Part shown: one piece after another, positions 40,301 through 52,300 of the stretch
Layout: each line of letters starts with the position of its first letter
Position numbering within the stretch: the stretch's first letter is position 1
NCBI GenBank assembly: GCA_934045905.1
Contig: OW203763.1
Coordinates: 36,407,017-36,471,016 of the forward strand
DNA: 64,000 bases
Direction of reading: 5' to 3'
DNA from: Leuctra nigra
Lineage: Eukaryota > Arthropoda > Insecta > Plecoptera > Leuctridae
Translations under genes and position numbers: made by a program
The notes under the pieces: model-generated
Database searches by the model: none
Told to the model about the DNA's origin: nothing
The model's input: the letters and a program-made list of their open reading frames with translations, nothing else

Positions 40301-43300
40301 TAGAGGGATAACACTCATGAGCCAAGGAGCGAAGATATACGAACGAATTATAGAGAAGAGGATACGAAGTGTAGTTGAAGAGGATTTGAAAGATGAACAA
40401 TATGGATTTAGAAGAAACAGATCTACGATAGACCTTATATTCGCTATAAGGACCATTATGGAGAGAAATTGGGAGATGGGAAAGGAAATATGGTTAGTGT
40501 TTCTGGATATTGAAAAAGCGTATGATCATTTGCCAAGGGATAGGGTGTGGGAGAGTTTAGAAAAGAGGGAAATAGACAAGAAGTTGATTGAAAGAGTACA
40601 GAGTTTGTATGTTGGATGTGAGAGTTGTGTGGAAACAGTGGGAGGAAGAACGGGCTGGTTTAGTGTGAGATCAGGAGTAAGGCAAGGCAGTGTGTTGTCA
40701 CCTTTGCTGTTCATTATGGTAATGGATGATATAATTCGGGAGGTGGAAAGGAATGAAGATCTAGATTCGCAAACTGGGGTATATGCGGATGATGTTGTAA
40801 TTTGGGGAGAGACTGAAGAGTTGGTACAGAAGAAAGTGGATGTGTGGAACGAAGTGATAAAAAGATATGGAATGAAGATTAGTAGTGAGAAGAGTGAATA
40901 TTTGGTTTTGGAGAAGAAGAAAAATGGGCTTGTAAGAAATGGTTTGAAATTGGATGGAAAAGATATTAAACAAGTAGAAGATTTTAGTTATCTAGGAAGT
41001 TTGGTTACAAAAGACGGAAAGTGTTCGAAAGAAGTTAAAAGAAGAATACAGAAAGCAGACGGGTTTTATCAAAAAGTTAGAAAATTAGTATGGAATAGGG
41101 ATTTACCACTTAAATTTAAATTAGTATTATACAAGCAATATTTTTTACCGATATTATGTTATGGGGCGGTGACGTGGAATTTGGGATGGAAGGAGGAGAG
41201 TATGGTACAAGCAGAAGAGATGAAGTTCGTGAGAGGAATGGCAAATATATCGATGAAGGAACATGTAAGAAGTATGGTGATAAGGAAGAAGATGGGTGTG
41301 GAGAGTGTTGGGTTCAAAATTGGGCGAGAAAGACTGAGGTGGTTTGGTAAACTTAAGAGAATGAAAGACAGTAGAAGAGCCAAAAGTGAATTTGGAAAGT
41401 ATGTGGAAGGTAAAAGAAAAGTTGGGAGGCCAAGAGATAGATGGATTGAACAGGTGAAAAGAGATGTTGAGGAACGAGGTGAAAGATGGGAAGAAGTTGA
41501 AAGGAAACATTTGTGGGAAAATCAAGAATTATGGGAACAAATAGTTACTAAAGTGGAGGTAGTAGAGGAGGATGAGGATGAAGAAGAAAAAGACGGAGGA
41601 GAAGAAGAAGAATAAGAAGAAGGAGAAGAAGAACAAGAAGAAAAAAGGAAGGAGGGGAGGAGGATGAGAAGGAAGACAAATGTGACAGGCCTGGCTAGCC
41701 GGCATTACTAAATGTATTTAGCCTATAAGAAATTTTTACTCTACCTAGTGTGGAATTAAGTGTTTATAAATGTAAATAAATATGTGATAATAAAAAAAAA
41801 AAAATAAAAAAATAAACAATGTGTTTTACAGATGGGAATCTGTATATTGATGTTTGAGAATTTTGATTAATTAACACATTTGTTATCCAATTAAACAACA
41901 ACTACCCATCATCAGACTTTTAATAACAAGTTTGAGTGATTTGAAGACTTAATTGACTTTAAAAATACCTTGTTGACTTGCTCTTTGAAAGATATGCAAT
42001 AAAAAATTTATTCGATTTTTTATTAATTAATTATATTAATTATGATCGTCCTAATTAATTAATTTGAGTAGACTTTTAATATGTTGTAGCATACAGTCAA
42101 ACGATCATTTCAGTAAAAAACGAAGTCTGTAAGTCAATTAGTTTCGCCCCTGTGGCCATTTTAGTATTTTTTGGGGTAAATTACCCCAAATTTTGTTATA
42201 CATAGAAGGGTTACCTTGATCGTCTTGATTATTTTTTATATGATGTAAAACACATTGTTTATGAATAAAAAAATTGTAATCTGGGGAAAATGTATCAATT
42301 ACGTGAATTAAAAATAATTAATTGATATTCAATCAACCCCTAATAAAAACAAAATGGCGGCTCGAAAATCGGTAGACTTTTTTTTGGTACATATATATAT
42401 GGTCCCGATAATAATTAGCGAAAAAAATTTTTTGTTGCAATTAGTTTGAGGTCAAAAGCTAAAGTGACTGGAGTATAATGTGTATGCATTCATTAAATCT
42501 ATATGCAAGCAATGGTGACAGGATTCATTCATTTTGAAAGGTACCATAACTGTACTTGTGGACTTAATTCTATTTGCAATCGACAGGACTTGATTTATTG
42601 ATTCCGAAAGTATGAACTCAAAATTAAGTAAGTGGACTCACTACAGCTTCTCATTTCAGAAATCATATTATGATTTTGAAACTTGTAACGTTTCCATGAT
42701 TACAACTCCCTGACAAAACCAAAGTGAATCTATCCTGTTTCTACAGGGTATGTTTCCATTTCATGCTTTCAACCAAGGATGTCCATCGTTCAGAAGGCTG
42801 CATATGAACAACGTGCAAGGTGGCTTACATTGTACATTCGTGAGGTAGTCCCTTCGTCGCTGCCTGCTGGGGATTGGAATAGCCGCCGGCAAGTTTTCAA
42901 ACAGTCCTCGGGTCGTGGATTCAGTCGGAGCCGGGTCTGACTCTGCACAAACACAAGTCATATTGCAATGCTTCCTTGAAAAACACTGTACCTACCTACT
43001 AAGAAAACATTACATTGGATTTGGATTTGACTATTCCTATTTCTGCTATTCATCCTTCTATAAAACTAATTGATCCCATGTAAGAATTTGGTGACAGGGT
43101 TATGCTGAATTGATGTTGGGCATCCAAAAATTACGTCTACAATTAGATTGGGGGGGAGGGGGGGATCCAGAATTGATTCTGGAAAACTCTGAAGAATGAT
43201 GTCGCCATTTCACTTACCGGGTAGTTCTTCGGCTGTTGAGAGAGCGGAAAGAAGGTCTGGACGCAGGCAGTAAGTGTTTGCAGCCGGTTGCTCGGCGGTT

Positions 43301-46300
43301 GGGTCGGCCGGTGGAGTCTCTTCCTCATATGATGAGTCGGGAATGGGTTCGAAGCCCGGAGCAGCAGTTTCATCGCCGAACGGCTTTGTCGGGGAGATCT
43401 GTAAACAAAAGCAATAGTAAACGTCACATCTATAGTCAGCGTAGCCTTGGGAAACGCAAGCCATGAATGGAAAGTGTACAATGGCGACTTAATTTGTTCA
43501 ACAATAATATTGTGACAACACTTCTTTTGTAAATTTCGCTTCCATCGTATTGACTGGTGGTTTAAACCCTGTCACTTTGGCTAAGGGGGGAGCACTCAAG
43601 CAAGAATAATCCGTTATTGATACATTTGTAAGTACTTTATCTTATTCGATTTTTATATTTTTGACTGTGATTAGGAAATCTTTGTTGAACATAAATACAA
43701 ATCATTTTTTGATTCATGAATTTAAGTGCATAATTGAATTAAAATCCAATAAAATGCTGAGATGAAAACAATCAATGTGACAGTTGAACTCATTCAATTA
43801 CTGTCCGATTTCCACAAATTAAAAAACGATTTCTATCTATGTTCAACAAGGAATTGTAATATCAAATAATAAATATGAAAATCGTGATTTATAAATAAGT
43901 TGCAAAATAATAAGATTCGGATCATTCGCTTCTCTGCACACAAACCCCCCCTTTGGTAGCCCAGATTGGCAGTAGTTTCCTGCCTAAAAGCGTGCTGGCC
44001 GGACAGGAAATTACTGCCAATCTGGGCTACCAAAGGGGGGGTTTGTGTGCAGAGAAGCGAATGATCCGAATCTTATTATTTTGCAACTTATTTATAAAGC
44101 ACGATTTTCATATTTATTATTTGATATTACAATTCCTTGTTGAACATAGATAGAAATCGTTTTTTAATTTGTGGAAATCGGACAGTAATTGAATGAGTTC
44201 AACTGTCACAATGATTGTTTTCATCTCAGCATTTTATTGGATTTTAATTCAATTATGCACTTAAATTCATGAATCAAAAAATGATTTGTATTTATGTTCA
44301 ACAAAGATTCGATAAAGTACTTACAAATGTATCAATAACGGATTATTCTTGCTTGAGTGCTCCCCCCTTAGCCAAAGTGACAGGGTTTAAACCACCAGTC
44401 AATACGATGGAAGCGAAATTTACAAAAGAAGTGTTGTCACAATATTATTGTTGAACAAATTAAGTCGCCATTGTACACTTTCCATTCATGGCTTGCGTTT
44501 CTCAAGGCTACGCTGACTATAGTAGCGGTTAGAAAAATTAGGTAATACTTTCATATTATTAATAAATATTACGTAGATGGCAACATATTAACAGAGTTAT
44601 TTATTCACTGCTGATGGAAATCTAATGCTTTTATAGGACAATACCAGCTACAGTAAACCCTCATTATTTCGAACTTCAATAATTCGAATTTAGGGGTAAA
44701 TTCAAACTAGGTGGATGGGCCCAGTGTTCAGTATAGGCTTTACAATGTTAAATCATTTTGATAAATCGAATTTTAGGTCATTTCGAAATTCGAACTCAAT
44801 TTTGGTCCCAGCCTATGTTATTACTTGCATACAGTTGTTTTAATTCGAACTTTGCAAAAGGATTGGTACAATAATTGCGAACAAACTTCGAAAAAACAAA
44901 CACAAACTATAATGTTTCCAATAGCGTCACGTCACAAAGAGAGTAGTCAAACTGCTTTCTGTAGTGGTGGGGTGGGGGAAATGTAGGTCTAAAGTGACCC
45001 GCAGTTGATCTGTGGATTGGGATTTTCTTGAAAAACAGGTATTTTACGAACCCCTTAGCGAGCTCAACCCAAGAGAAGGCTCGGCATGAACAATGGGGCA
45101 TGGTGCGCACGCAGGTAAAGTAGGGGACGGGAAAGTAAAAAGACCCTTTTCCAATCCACAGATTGACTGCGGAAGACTTTAGTCTCTTTAGTATACAGGT
45201 CTGCCAGCCCTGGAACACTTTAGGCGGGAATATTCAAACTTCATTAAAGTTTTTGAAAGCTTTTGGCCGCGTGTAGGAGTTAGCTTTTGAAGATAAAAAA
45301 TAATGAAACAATTTCGCGTTATATTCGGATAAAAAAAGTATGTCCTATTAAAAAAATACAAAATAAAAAAATTAAGCATATTTTGAACTTTTTTAATTCG
45401 AACTGGGATTTTTTGGGTCCCCTTGAATTCAAATTAACGAGGGTTTACTGTATAAATTTGTAGTACACACGTGAAAAGAATTTAATCAGCACCACTAACT
45501 CACTACTTACCTCGTTAACATTTATCTCCTCGACTCCACTGTTAGTTTCTTCCTTCTTGCGCTTGGCATCCTCCTCCTCCTGGATGCGTTTGCGTTTCTC
45601 CTTCCGCTCGTTGAGTTCCAAGTCGCGGTACTTCTCCAAGTCTGAGACTAGGTCGCTAGCGATAACTGGACACACAGACGTGGAACAATCATACACTGCT
45701 GCAAGTCATAGCCATTTCACTTCATCTTTTAGCATTCTATCTTTACATCCTTATGCAAGCTATACAAATAGAATAGCTTGATCTATACAAAACGACAACT
45801 GCAGGAATCTAGTTATGGGCGTGGCCAGTTATAACAGTTATTACTTCTGCCCAGTGGTTAATTTGTAACCACTTATTGCCCCACTTATTTTTCTTTGAAG
45901 TAAAATTGGCTTAAAATTCTGTACATCTAGCATGCATAGAAAGGCACCAAATTTTTTCCTGAAAATCCACAATTTTCCAGGGCTTTGTGCCCCAAACCTG
46001 CATTGTATTGGCCCCATTGTATACCCCCATTGATTTCGTAATCAAATGTTTCCTCTGACAATTGTCGAGCGTCCGCCCACTTATTATTTTACAAATTAAC
46101 CACTGCTTATGCCCACCACAAATTGGCACTTAAACTTAACAAATTTGAAACATATGGGCAAAATAACTCTTTTTGTTATATGTACCTATTACAGACCAAT
46201 TTAAGAGCAAGTGGTAATTTCACAACACTATATTAAACTCTCATAATATGATCAACAATTTTCAGTTGCTTTGCCGAGTGAAGAGCTGGTTTTACCTGTG

Positions 46301-49300
46301 ACGCAAGCTGGTTGAGACTCGCCATCGAGAATCTTAGCCTCCTCCGTCCACCAGTGCAGGGCTGTAGGCACGTTGCTGAGAGTGGCGGCCAGACTGGGGC
46401 CGAACAGGTAGCCGGACTGATCCTGATTCAAACAAGAAATTCAAGTCAATCCTTCCAAACTAGAGCGTTATAGGACATATATTCAAATCATCTGGCATGA
46501 AGTCATGACAGACCCAATACCCAGAAGAGAGCAACACTGCAGTAAACACAACAGGCTGAATGCTTACCACAAAGTCGATCTGCTCCTCCTCGTTGTGTGT
46601 GAGAATGCCGAGGCCGTTGTCCATGAGAACGACTCGCGAGTCGCCGAATGACGACGCGAGAGCTTGACTAGCGCCAGCCGTGATGTTGTGCACATCACGC
46701 GCCGGTCCGAGGAGTCTGGGAACAAGAAAAACACTCTTTCAAATTCAAAATTCATACAATCAAAATGCCAGCGCCGAACGATAATGAAGACATCGGATGG
46801 TGTCATTAGAAGATGTAGAAAATTATGAGGAGGTAGTTGTCACCTAAGAGGGGAACAATTCCTGCATTTTCATTTGATTTAAGAAATAACAGAAAACGTT
46901 TTCAGTACAAATAAAACATGATGAGGAGCATGACTGGATCTCATGAATAACTGGTCACTGTGCTGCCACAATTTTACTCTCTTGATCATAGGACAATAAT
47001 CGTACATCGTTTCAAATAGTGCTAGTCCTTTACCTCTGCAGAATGACCGGTGGGTTCGGATTGCGCGGGTTCAGCTGCAGGTACTGATAGCGCCGCTGCC
47101 GGTTGGCGCGCTGCGCACGCGTGGTCGTCAAACTGGCCATCTCCAACTGGTGACGCGCCATCAGAAGTGGATGGCTAGCGGTGATGTTACCCGTTGCACC
47201 GTCTGTAAAAGAATGGTTGGAGAAATTAAGATCAGCAGTTATAATAGAAAATGTTTCTATTGTCTAGAACAATTCTCTGTGACTTGTTTCACTATCAAGT
47301 TATTCTTATTGCAGTAAGCAGTGGGTAGTATTTAAGCAACATGGCAAGTGAAATCAGTTACAGAAAAGGATATAGAAAATTATACTATTTATCTCATTTT
47401 GTGCGTTAGATTTTTGGGTTTCAACCCAAACTCTTCTCTAGTCTCTACTATTTATCTTAAAAAGTTTGTTCCGTTCAAGGCTCCTTCCAGACTCAATAAA
47501 TGTACTTCTGATAACTCAACTATTAGAATTGAATCATCGAATAACTAGGGCCTCGCTTCAACAAGACACTCACCAGCATTCTCGTTTGCGTTGTAAGGAT
47601 CCTCAAAGAGCCCGAAAGGCAGGGGGAACGAGCCCGTGTTCCAGGGAACCAGAGATCCGGCGTCGGCACCGTCTGCGTACTGTATCATCAGGATGTCCTC
47701 GCTCTCCCCGCGGTCCAGGCCCGGGATGCGGAACAGACCCTCGTCGGACTCAAAGAACTCCAGCTCTTCTTCGTCGTAGCCCGAGCCGTTCTCCTCGTCC
47801 TCATTCTCTTCTCCTGCACATGGAAAATTATTTTGTACCAATAACTAGGATTGTCCAATGATTAATTAATTCACCCTTCAAAAAAGCTTCGCTATATTCT
47901 GCCTAGTGTAACAAACAACTTGAACGCAAAACTGCCGAATGGTGGACTAAACTAACCTTCATCCTCATCATCGTCCTCTTCATCGTTATGGTCATGAACT
48001 TCACCGCCGTCATCGGAGGCGTTCGAAGAATCTTCCGAGTCACTCTCCTGGTCAATATCCTCCTGGAACCAAGCAACCAGAGCTTGAGACTATTTCTTGA
48101 ATCATGAATGTACAGGCAAAATTTATTTATACTATTTCAGAGAGTTGTGGAAAGACGTCATCCAAATTTGAGAAACCTTGACCATATTACCAAATCTGCT
48201 TTATTCTAATACACATGTAGGACAACAAATAAATTAATAATCCACTCACCCCAGTGTCCTCATCATTTTCAAACGGGGGATTAGCGGAGGTATTATGTTC
48301 ATCGTCGACATCCATATCGGTCGAAGTTTGAAGTTCTTGGTTCACCGCATCAGGTTCGCTGAAAAATAACATTATTTAATACTCCTTGATTTAAAGAGTG
48401 TATAACAATAAATAGATTCATCAAATTATTAAATAGCTTGCTAACTACAGCCACTAAGTTATTGTTGGACAACTTTACAATTACGAGCAACTCACCGGCT
48501 GAGCATCTCCGCAATGAGTTCGTCGTCGCCCTCAGACGAGGGCACAGCCTCCATGGCAGGCTCCAGAGCACCGGACGATGTGTCCAACTCGGAGTTGTCC
48601 ACGTCTTCCAGAGTCTCCTCGCCCTGGGCGCGTGTGGCATCCGATGTGCTCGTGCCACCTGGATCAAGAACACAATCACATCATCTATCACACACAATAC
48701 AAATACAACAGTGCGGAGTAAAACCATTGTTAAAACTAGGCAAGTGTTTTGAAATGACGGTATTTTGCAGTTACACAATTTTATTGAAAATTTTATCAAA
48801 AAACTGGCCCTAAATACCAGATTGTGCTCTTGTCATCTGACAGTCAGGCAAATCATCAGCTCACTGCATTGCTCACCAATTTAAGGCGGAGCAAATTATG
48901 TAAACAAAGTAAAACAGCCAACAGGGCATGTCCACAGCATACTTGTAGCTATGCTCAAGCTTAGTACATTTGTCTGCGGAAGAATGTGCAGCTGTTAATT
49001 TCGATTAAAAACAATGTACCTGTGCAACGCTGATAAAAGTTTACTTTATGACAAAGCCTTCGAAGTTACAGATCTTTTACGGTATAATACACATAGCATT
49101 TTTAGAACAAGTTACTTTTCCTACAAAACAATGCAATACTGTTTATTGTTTAATAATGATTTGAGAGTGTTCTAATTAAAATATAAATTCTTCCAGTGAT
49201 AAAAGAGGCCTCACCCGACATGTCCTGGCTGGGCGCGGTGGCAGCGCTCGCCGACTTGGCCTTGGGCTTGACAGCGGGCGCCGTCGTTGGCTGGTTGACG

Positions 49301-52300
49301 ATCCGTGACAGCGTCTCCAGAGGTTTGAGGGCCGCGTTGAGCGTCGCCGGCGTGTGCGGCGACGACAGGTCGAGGTGGTGGGAGACGCGCGCCAGGTCGG
49401 TCAGCAGCCCCCTGCGCAGGATGATGCGTACCACGTTGTTCATGTTGCCGGTGTACTGGTTCAGCTTCATGGCCGGCGTCACGGGGACGTTCGGCGTCGG
49501 CGGGCAGTTCTCGACCATTGTCGAGACGAGGCCGGCCAGTAGCTGGATCTGAGAAGGGTCAAACAGACAACTTGAGAACATGAATGCATCGGTTCTCTTA
49601 CCTTGGTTTCATACCTTATGCACAAATGGGGGTTCGTTGACAGCGCAAGTTGCATCTGCGGGCAGCAGGAACAAACTACCAATCATATTATGATGGAATG
49701 CGCTGTCCTGAAATATCCTGGTGACATCCAGGATATTGCCGACCTCAAAGGCGAAGCTATTGATTGGCTGACCTCTTTAAATTTGTAATTTATTGTTAAA
49801 ATTTAGATTTTGTAGAACAATTTATTTTATTTTAAGTATATGTGATAAATATTTAATAAGACTTTGTATTCCAATAAAATCCATACGATAAATAAAATGG
49901 CGCTGTAATATATCAATAGCTTTGTGTGCCTACATAAACATCTTGGAGGCACAATAATCCAAAAACACTCTCCTAAATGTATTTAACTTAGCATTTAATA
50001 CATCTAGGCTTTATGATAGTAGAAAGTAATATTATCAAAAACTCACTTGAGTGTGTTTCTCGGAGGACTCTGGTAGAGACAGAGTTCGCAGCAAGGCATT
50101 ACGAACCTTAAAAAGAAACAAAGACAAATTTAAGTGTAATATTATCATAATATAACAAATAATAGCCGTTTACAAGATAAGTAGGTAGCAGTTTATTATC
50201 ATGTTGTACAAAAACAAAAACTTGTATATAGACTGCCAAGCACCTTTCCCCCTAAAAGGATTGCGATCTAAAAGAAGGTCCCAGCAATAATATATTGTTG
50301 AAACATTTTCGCACTTAAAATTCGTGAAATCATTTCGCCCAGTTACTGCCGCCAAGCACGACATTATAAACCAAACATTGTGCCCAAATTTAAGATTGAG
50401 AAAATCTCTATGTGAACCATCATAGTATAAACTTTAAAACAATTATAATCATTTAAAGCGAAAAATAGAAAGTATTCAAATTTTAAAAACGTTAACAAAA
50501 TCAATTTAAAAACATTTTTTTTACATAACTTAAAATACAAATAAAAAAAATATTTAAAATTAAATTAAAAAAAAATTAAAAGTAAAAAAAATAAAAATAA
50601 AGCTTGGCGCATTGTGTCAAGGAGGGGGCAACATAAAAAGAAGATGTCGACCAAGGAGACGACGATAGAAAAAAGGAAGAAGAAGATGATGAAGGAGAAG
50701 AAGGAAGAAGTCAACATGACGGTGCAAAAACAATGCGCCAAGCTTTATTTTTATTTTTTTTACTTTTAATTTTTTTTAATTTAATTTTAAATATTTTTTT
50801 TATTTGTATTTTAAGTTATGTAAAAAAAATGTTTTTAAATTGATTTTGTTAACGTTTTTAAAATTTGAATACTTTCTATTTTTCGTTTTAAATGATTATA
50901 ATTGTTTTAAAGTTTATACTATGATGGTTCACATAGAGATTTTCTCAATCTTAAATTTGGGCACAATGTTTGGTTGATAATGTCGTGCTTGGCGGCAGTA
51001 ACTGGGCGAAATGATTTCACGAATTTTAAGTGCGAAAATGTTTCAACAATATATTATTGCTGGGACCTTCTTTTAGATCGCAATCCTTTTAGGGGGAAAG
51101 GTGCTTGGCAGTCAATATACAAGTTTTTGTTTTTGTACAACATGTCACATGAGGTAAAAGTTTATAGCAGCTTTCATTGATGATTGAGCGTTACCTGTCA
51201 TTGCATTGTTAACGCCAACAACGTCACTTCTTGTCTAAAGTTTTCTGTTTTTCTTCCAATAGTTCCAAAGATAGTATAACGAAAGGGTTAATTTCTTTTG
51301 GTTAAAGATGAGTTATCTCAACCTTTAAATTGTTAAAAGTTCAAAACTTTGAGTCATGTGAATAACGTAAATTGTAGGTGTATTGTTCCGGTGTAGACCG
51401 GAATTTGTGCGTCATCTCGTACTACGCATATTTGTTGCCAATTGGTAAACTAAAAGGTTCACGAAAGGATTGTAAATGCGTTTTCCTCAATTTTAAATTC
51501 TTCCAGGTTCACTTTTTTATGTCATATTATATAACTCAATTGGTAAAGCGTGCAAATGTTTACAACACATTTTAAATAAAATCAGAATGGTTTTTGGAAG
51601 GCAATGTAACTTAAAAGAACTTGGTTACTAAACTTTCCAGTTCCTGGAAATTTTCCAGGTAACTTTCTAGTTCTTTATTTGAACAGAACTAGGAACTGAA
51701 ACTAGTTCCTTTTTGTTCAATGGAACTGGAACAAGTTCCTTGTTTGAGGAACTTACCCAACACTGCTGTTTAGTTATAGTCCCACCATGGATTATACCTC
51801 AATTTCTTCATCCAGCAGTTTGAAAACGTACCAAAAAATGGGTGTATGCAGAATATTATGTATATTTAATTTTCTATTACATAGGGGTGGTTTCTTAAAA
51901 TTTGGGGATGTTTGCGTAAGGGTGTAAGTACCGTACGGTATGGGTTATTTCAAATAGAATGTGTATATCAAATTTTGTTTGAGATCGGTCAAAGGGTGTA
52001 TATGGAGTATATAAGAAAGAACGTTCATACCAAGGAGCGTTTTCCTAGTTTATACATCGAGACACTTATACTTATTTTAAAGGAATTACGGCAAAGGATG
52101 TGGCCATTTGATACTGCCTTGTTGTGAAAATTGATTTTGAAGATTTCAACCTAGAATTCCTTTAAGATTAACTATCTGAGCCACCTGGTGTTTATAGTGC
52201 TGGTGGGAAGGAGTAGGACGTATATCATTAACACAAAACACACCAACACACGAACAAACCAACAAAGAACGGTCAACCTGAATATACTGACTGATTGCCA

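Larger units (their letters stand above)
38085..41813 (+). mobile_element. Non-LTR retrotransposon (LINE), 5'-truncated, ORF2 open
   Basis: Inserted in the left arm of the 37862 element. It contains the end of ORF1, a full-length ORF2, a (GAA)n-rich 3' part, a conserved terminal GGCCTGGCTAGCCGG block, and a poly(A) tail near 41790-41810. Orientation is opposite to HUWE1. Similar in plan to RTE/CR1-like insect elements; exact clade not settled. Confidence 0.9.
37862..42473. mobile_element. Long-TIR DNA element split by a LINE
   Basis: TA at 37860-37861 and 42474-42475. About 225-bp nearly identical inverted ends start CTCCAGTCACTTTAG and include CGATTTTCGAGCCGCC and CCCCAGATTACAATT. Removing the LINE (about 38085-41813) leaves about 880 bp whose left arm continues AAACAATGTGTTTTAC after the LINE, exactly as in the right arm. 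Noncoding itself; Tc1/mariner-like by the TA target. Confidence 0.88.

Noticed and set aside
38718..41525. Many minus-strand ORFs inside the LINE
   Set aside because: Antisense shadows of the open ORF2; composition is that of reverse-complemented Lys/Glu-rich codons.
43833..44153. Two similar 66-codon ORFs on opposite strands
   Set aside because: Mirror images created by the palindrome arms; no domain and no splice or start context.
43430..44522. Assembly fold-over artefact
   Set aside because: Arms differ by a ~34-bp indel and several substitutions; not fully excluded without reads.
50170..51180. Paired 64- and 68-codon ORFs
   Set aside because: The same frame read from both arms of the foldback element; no recognisable domain.
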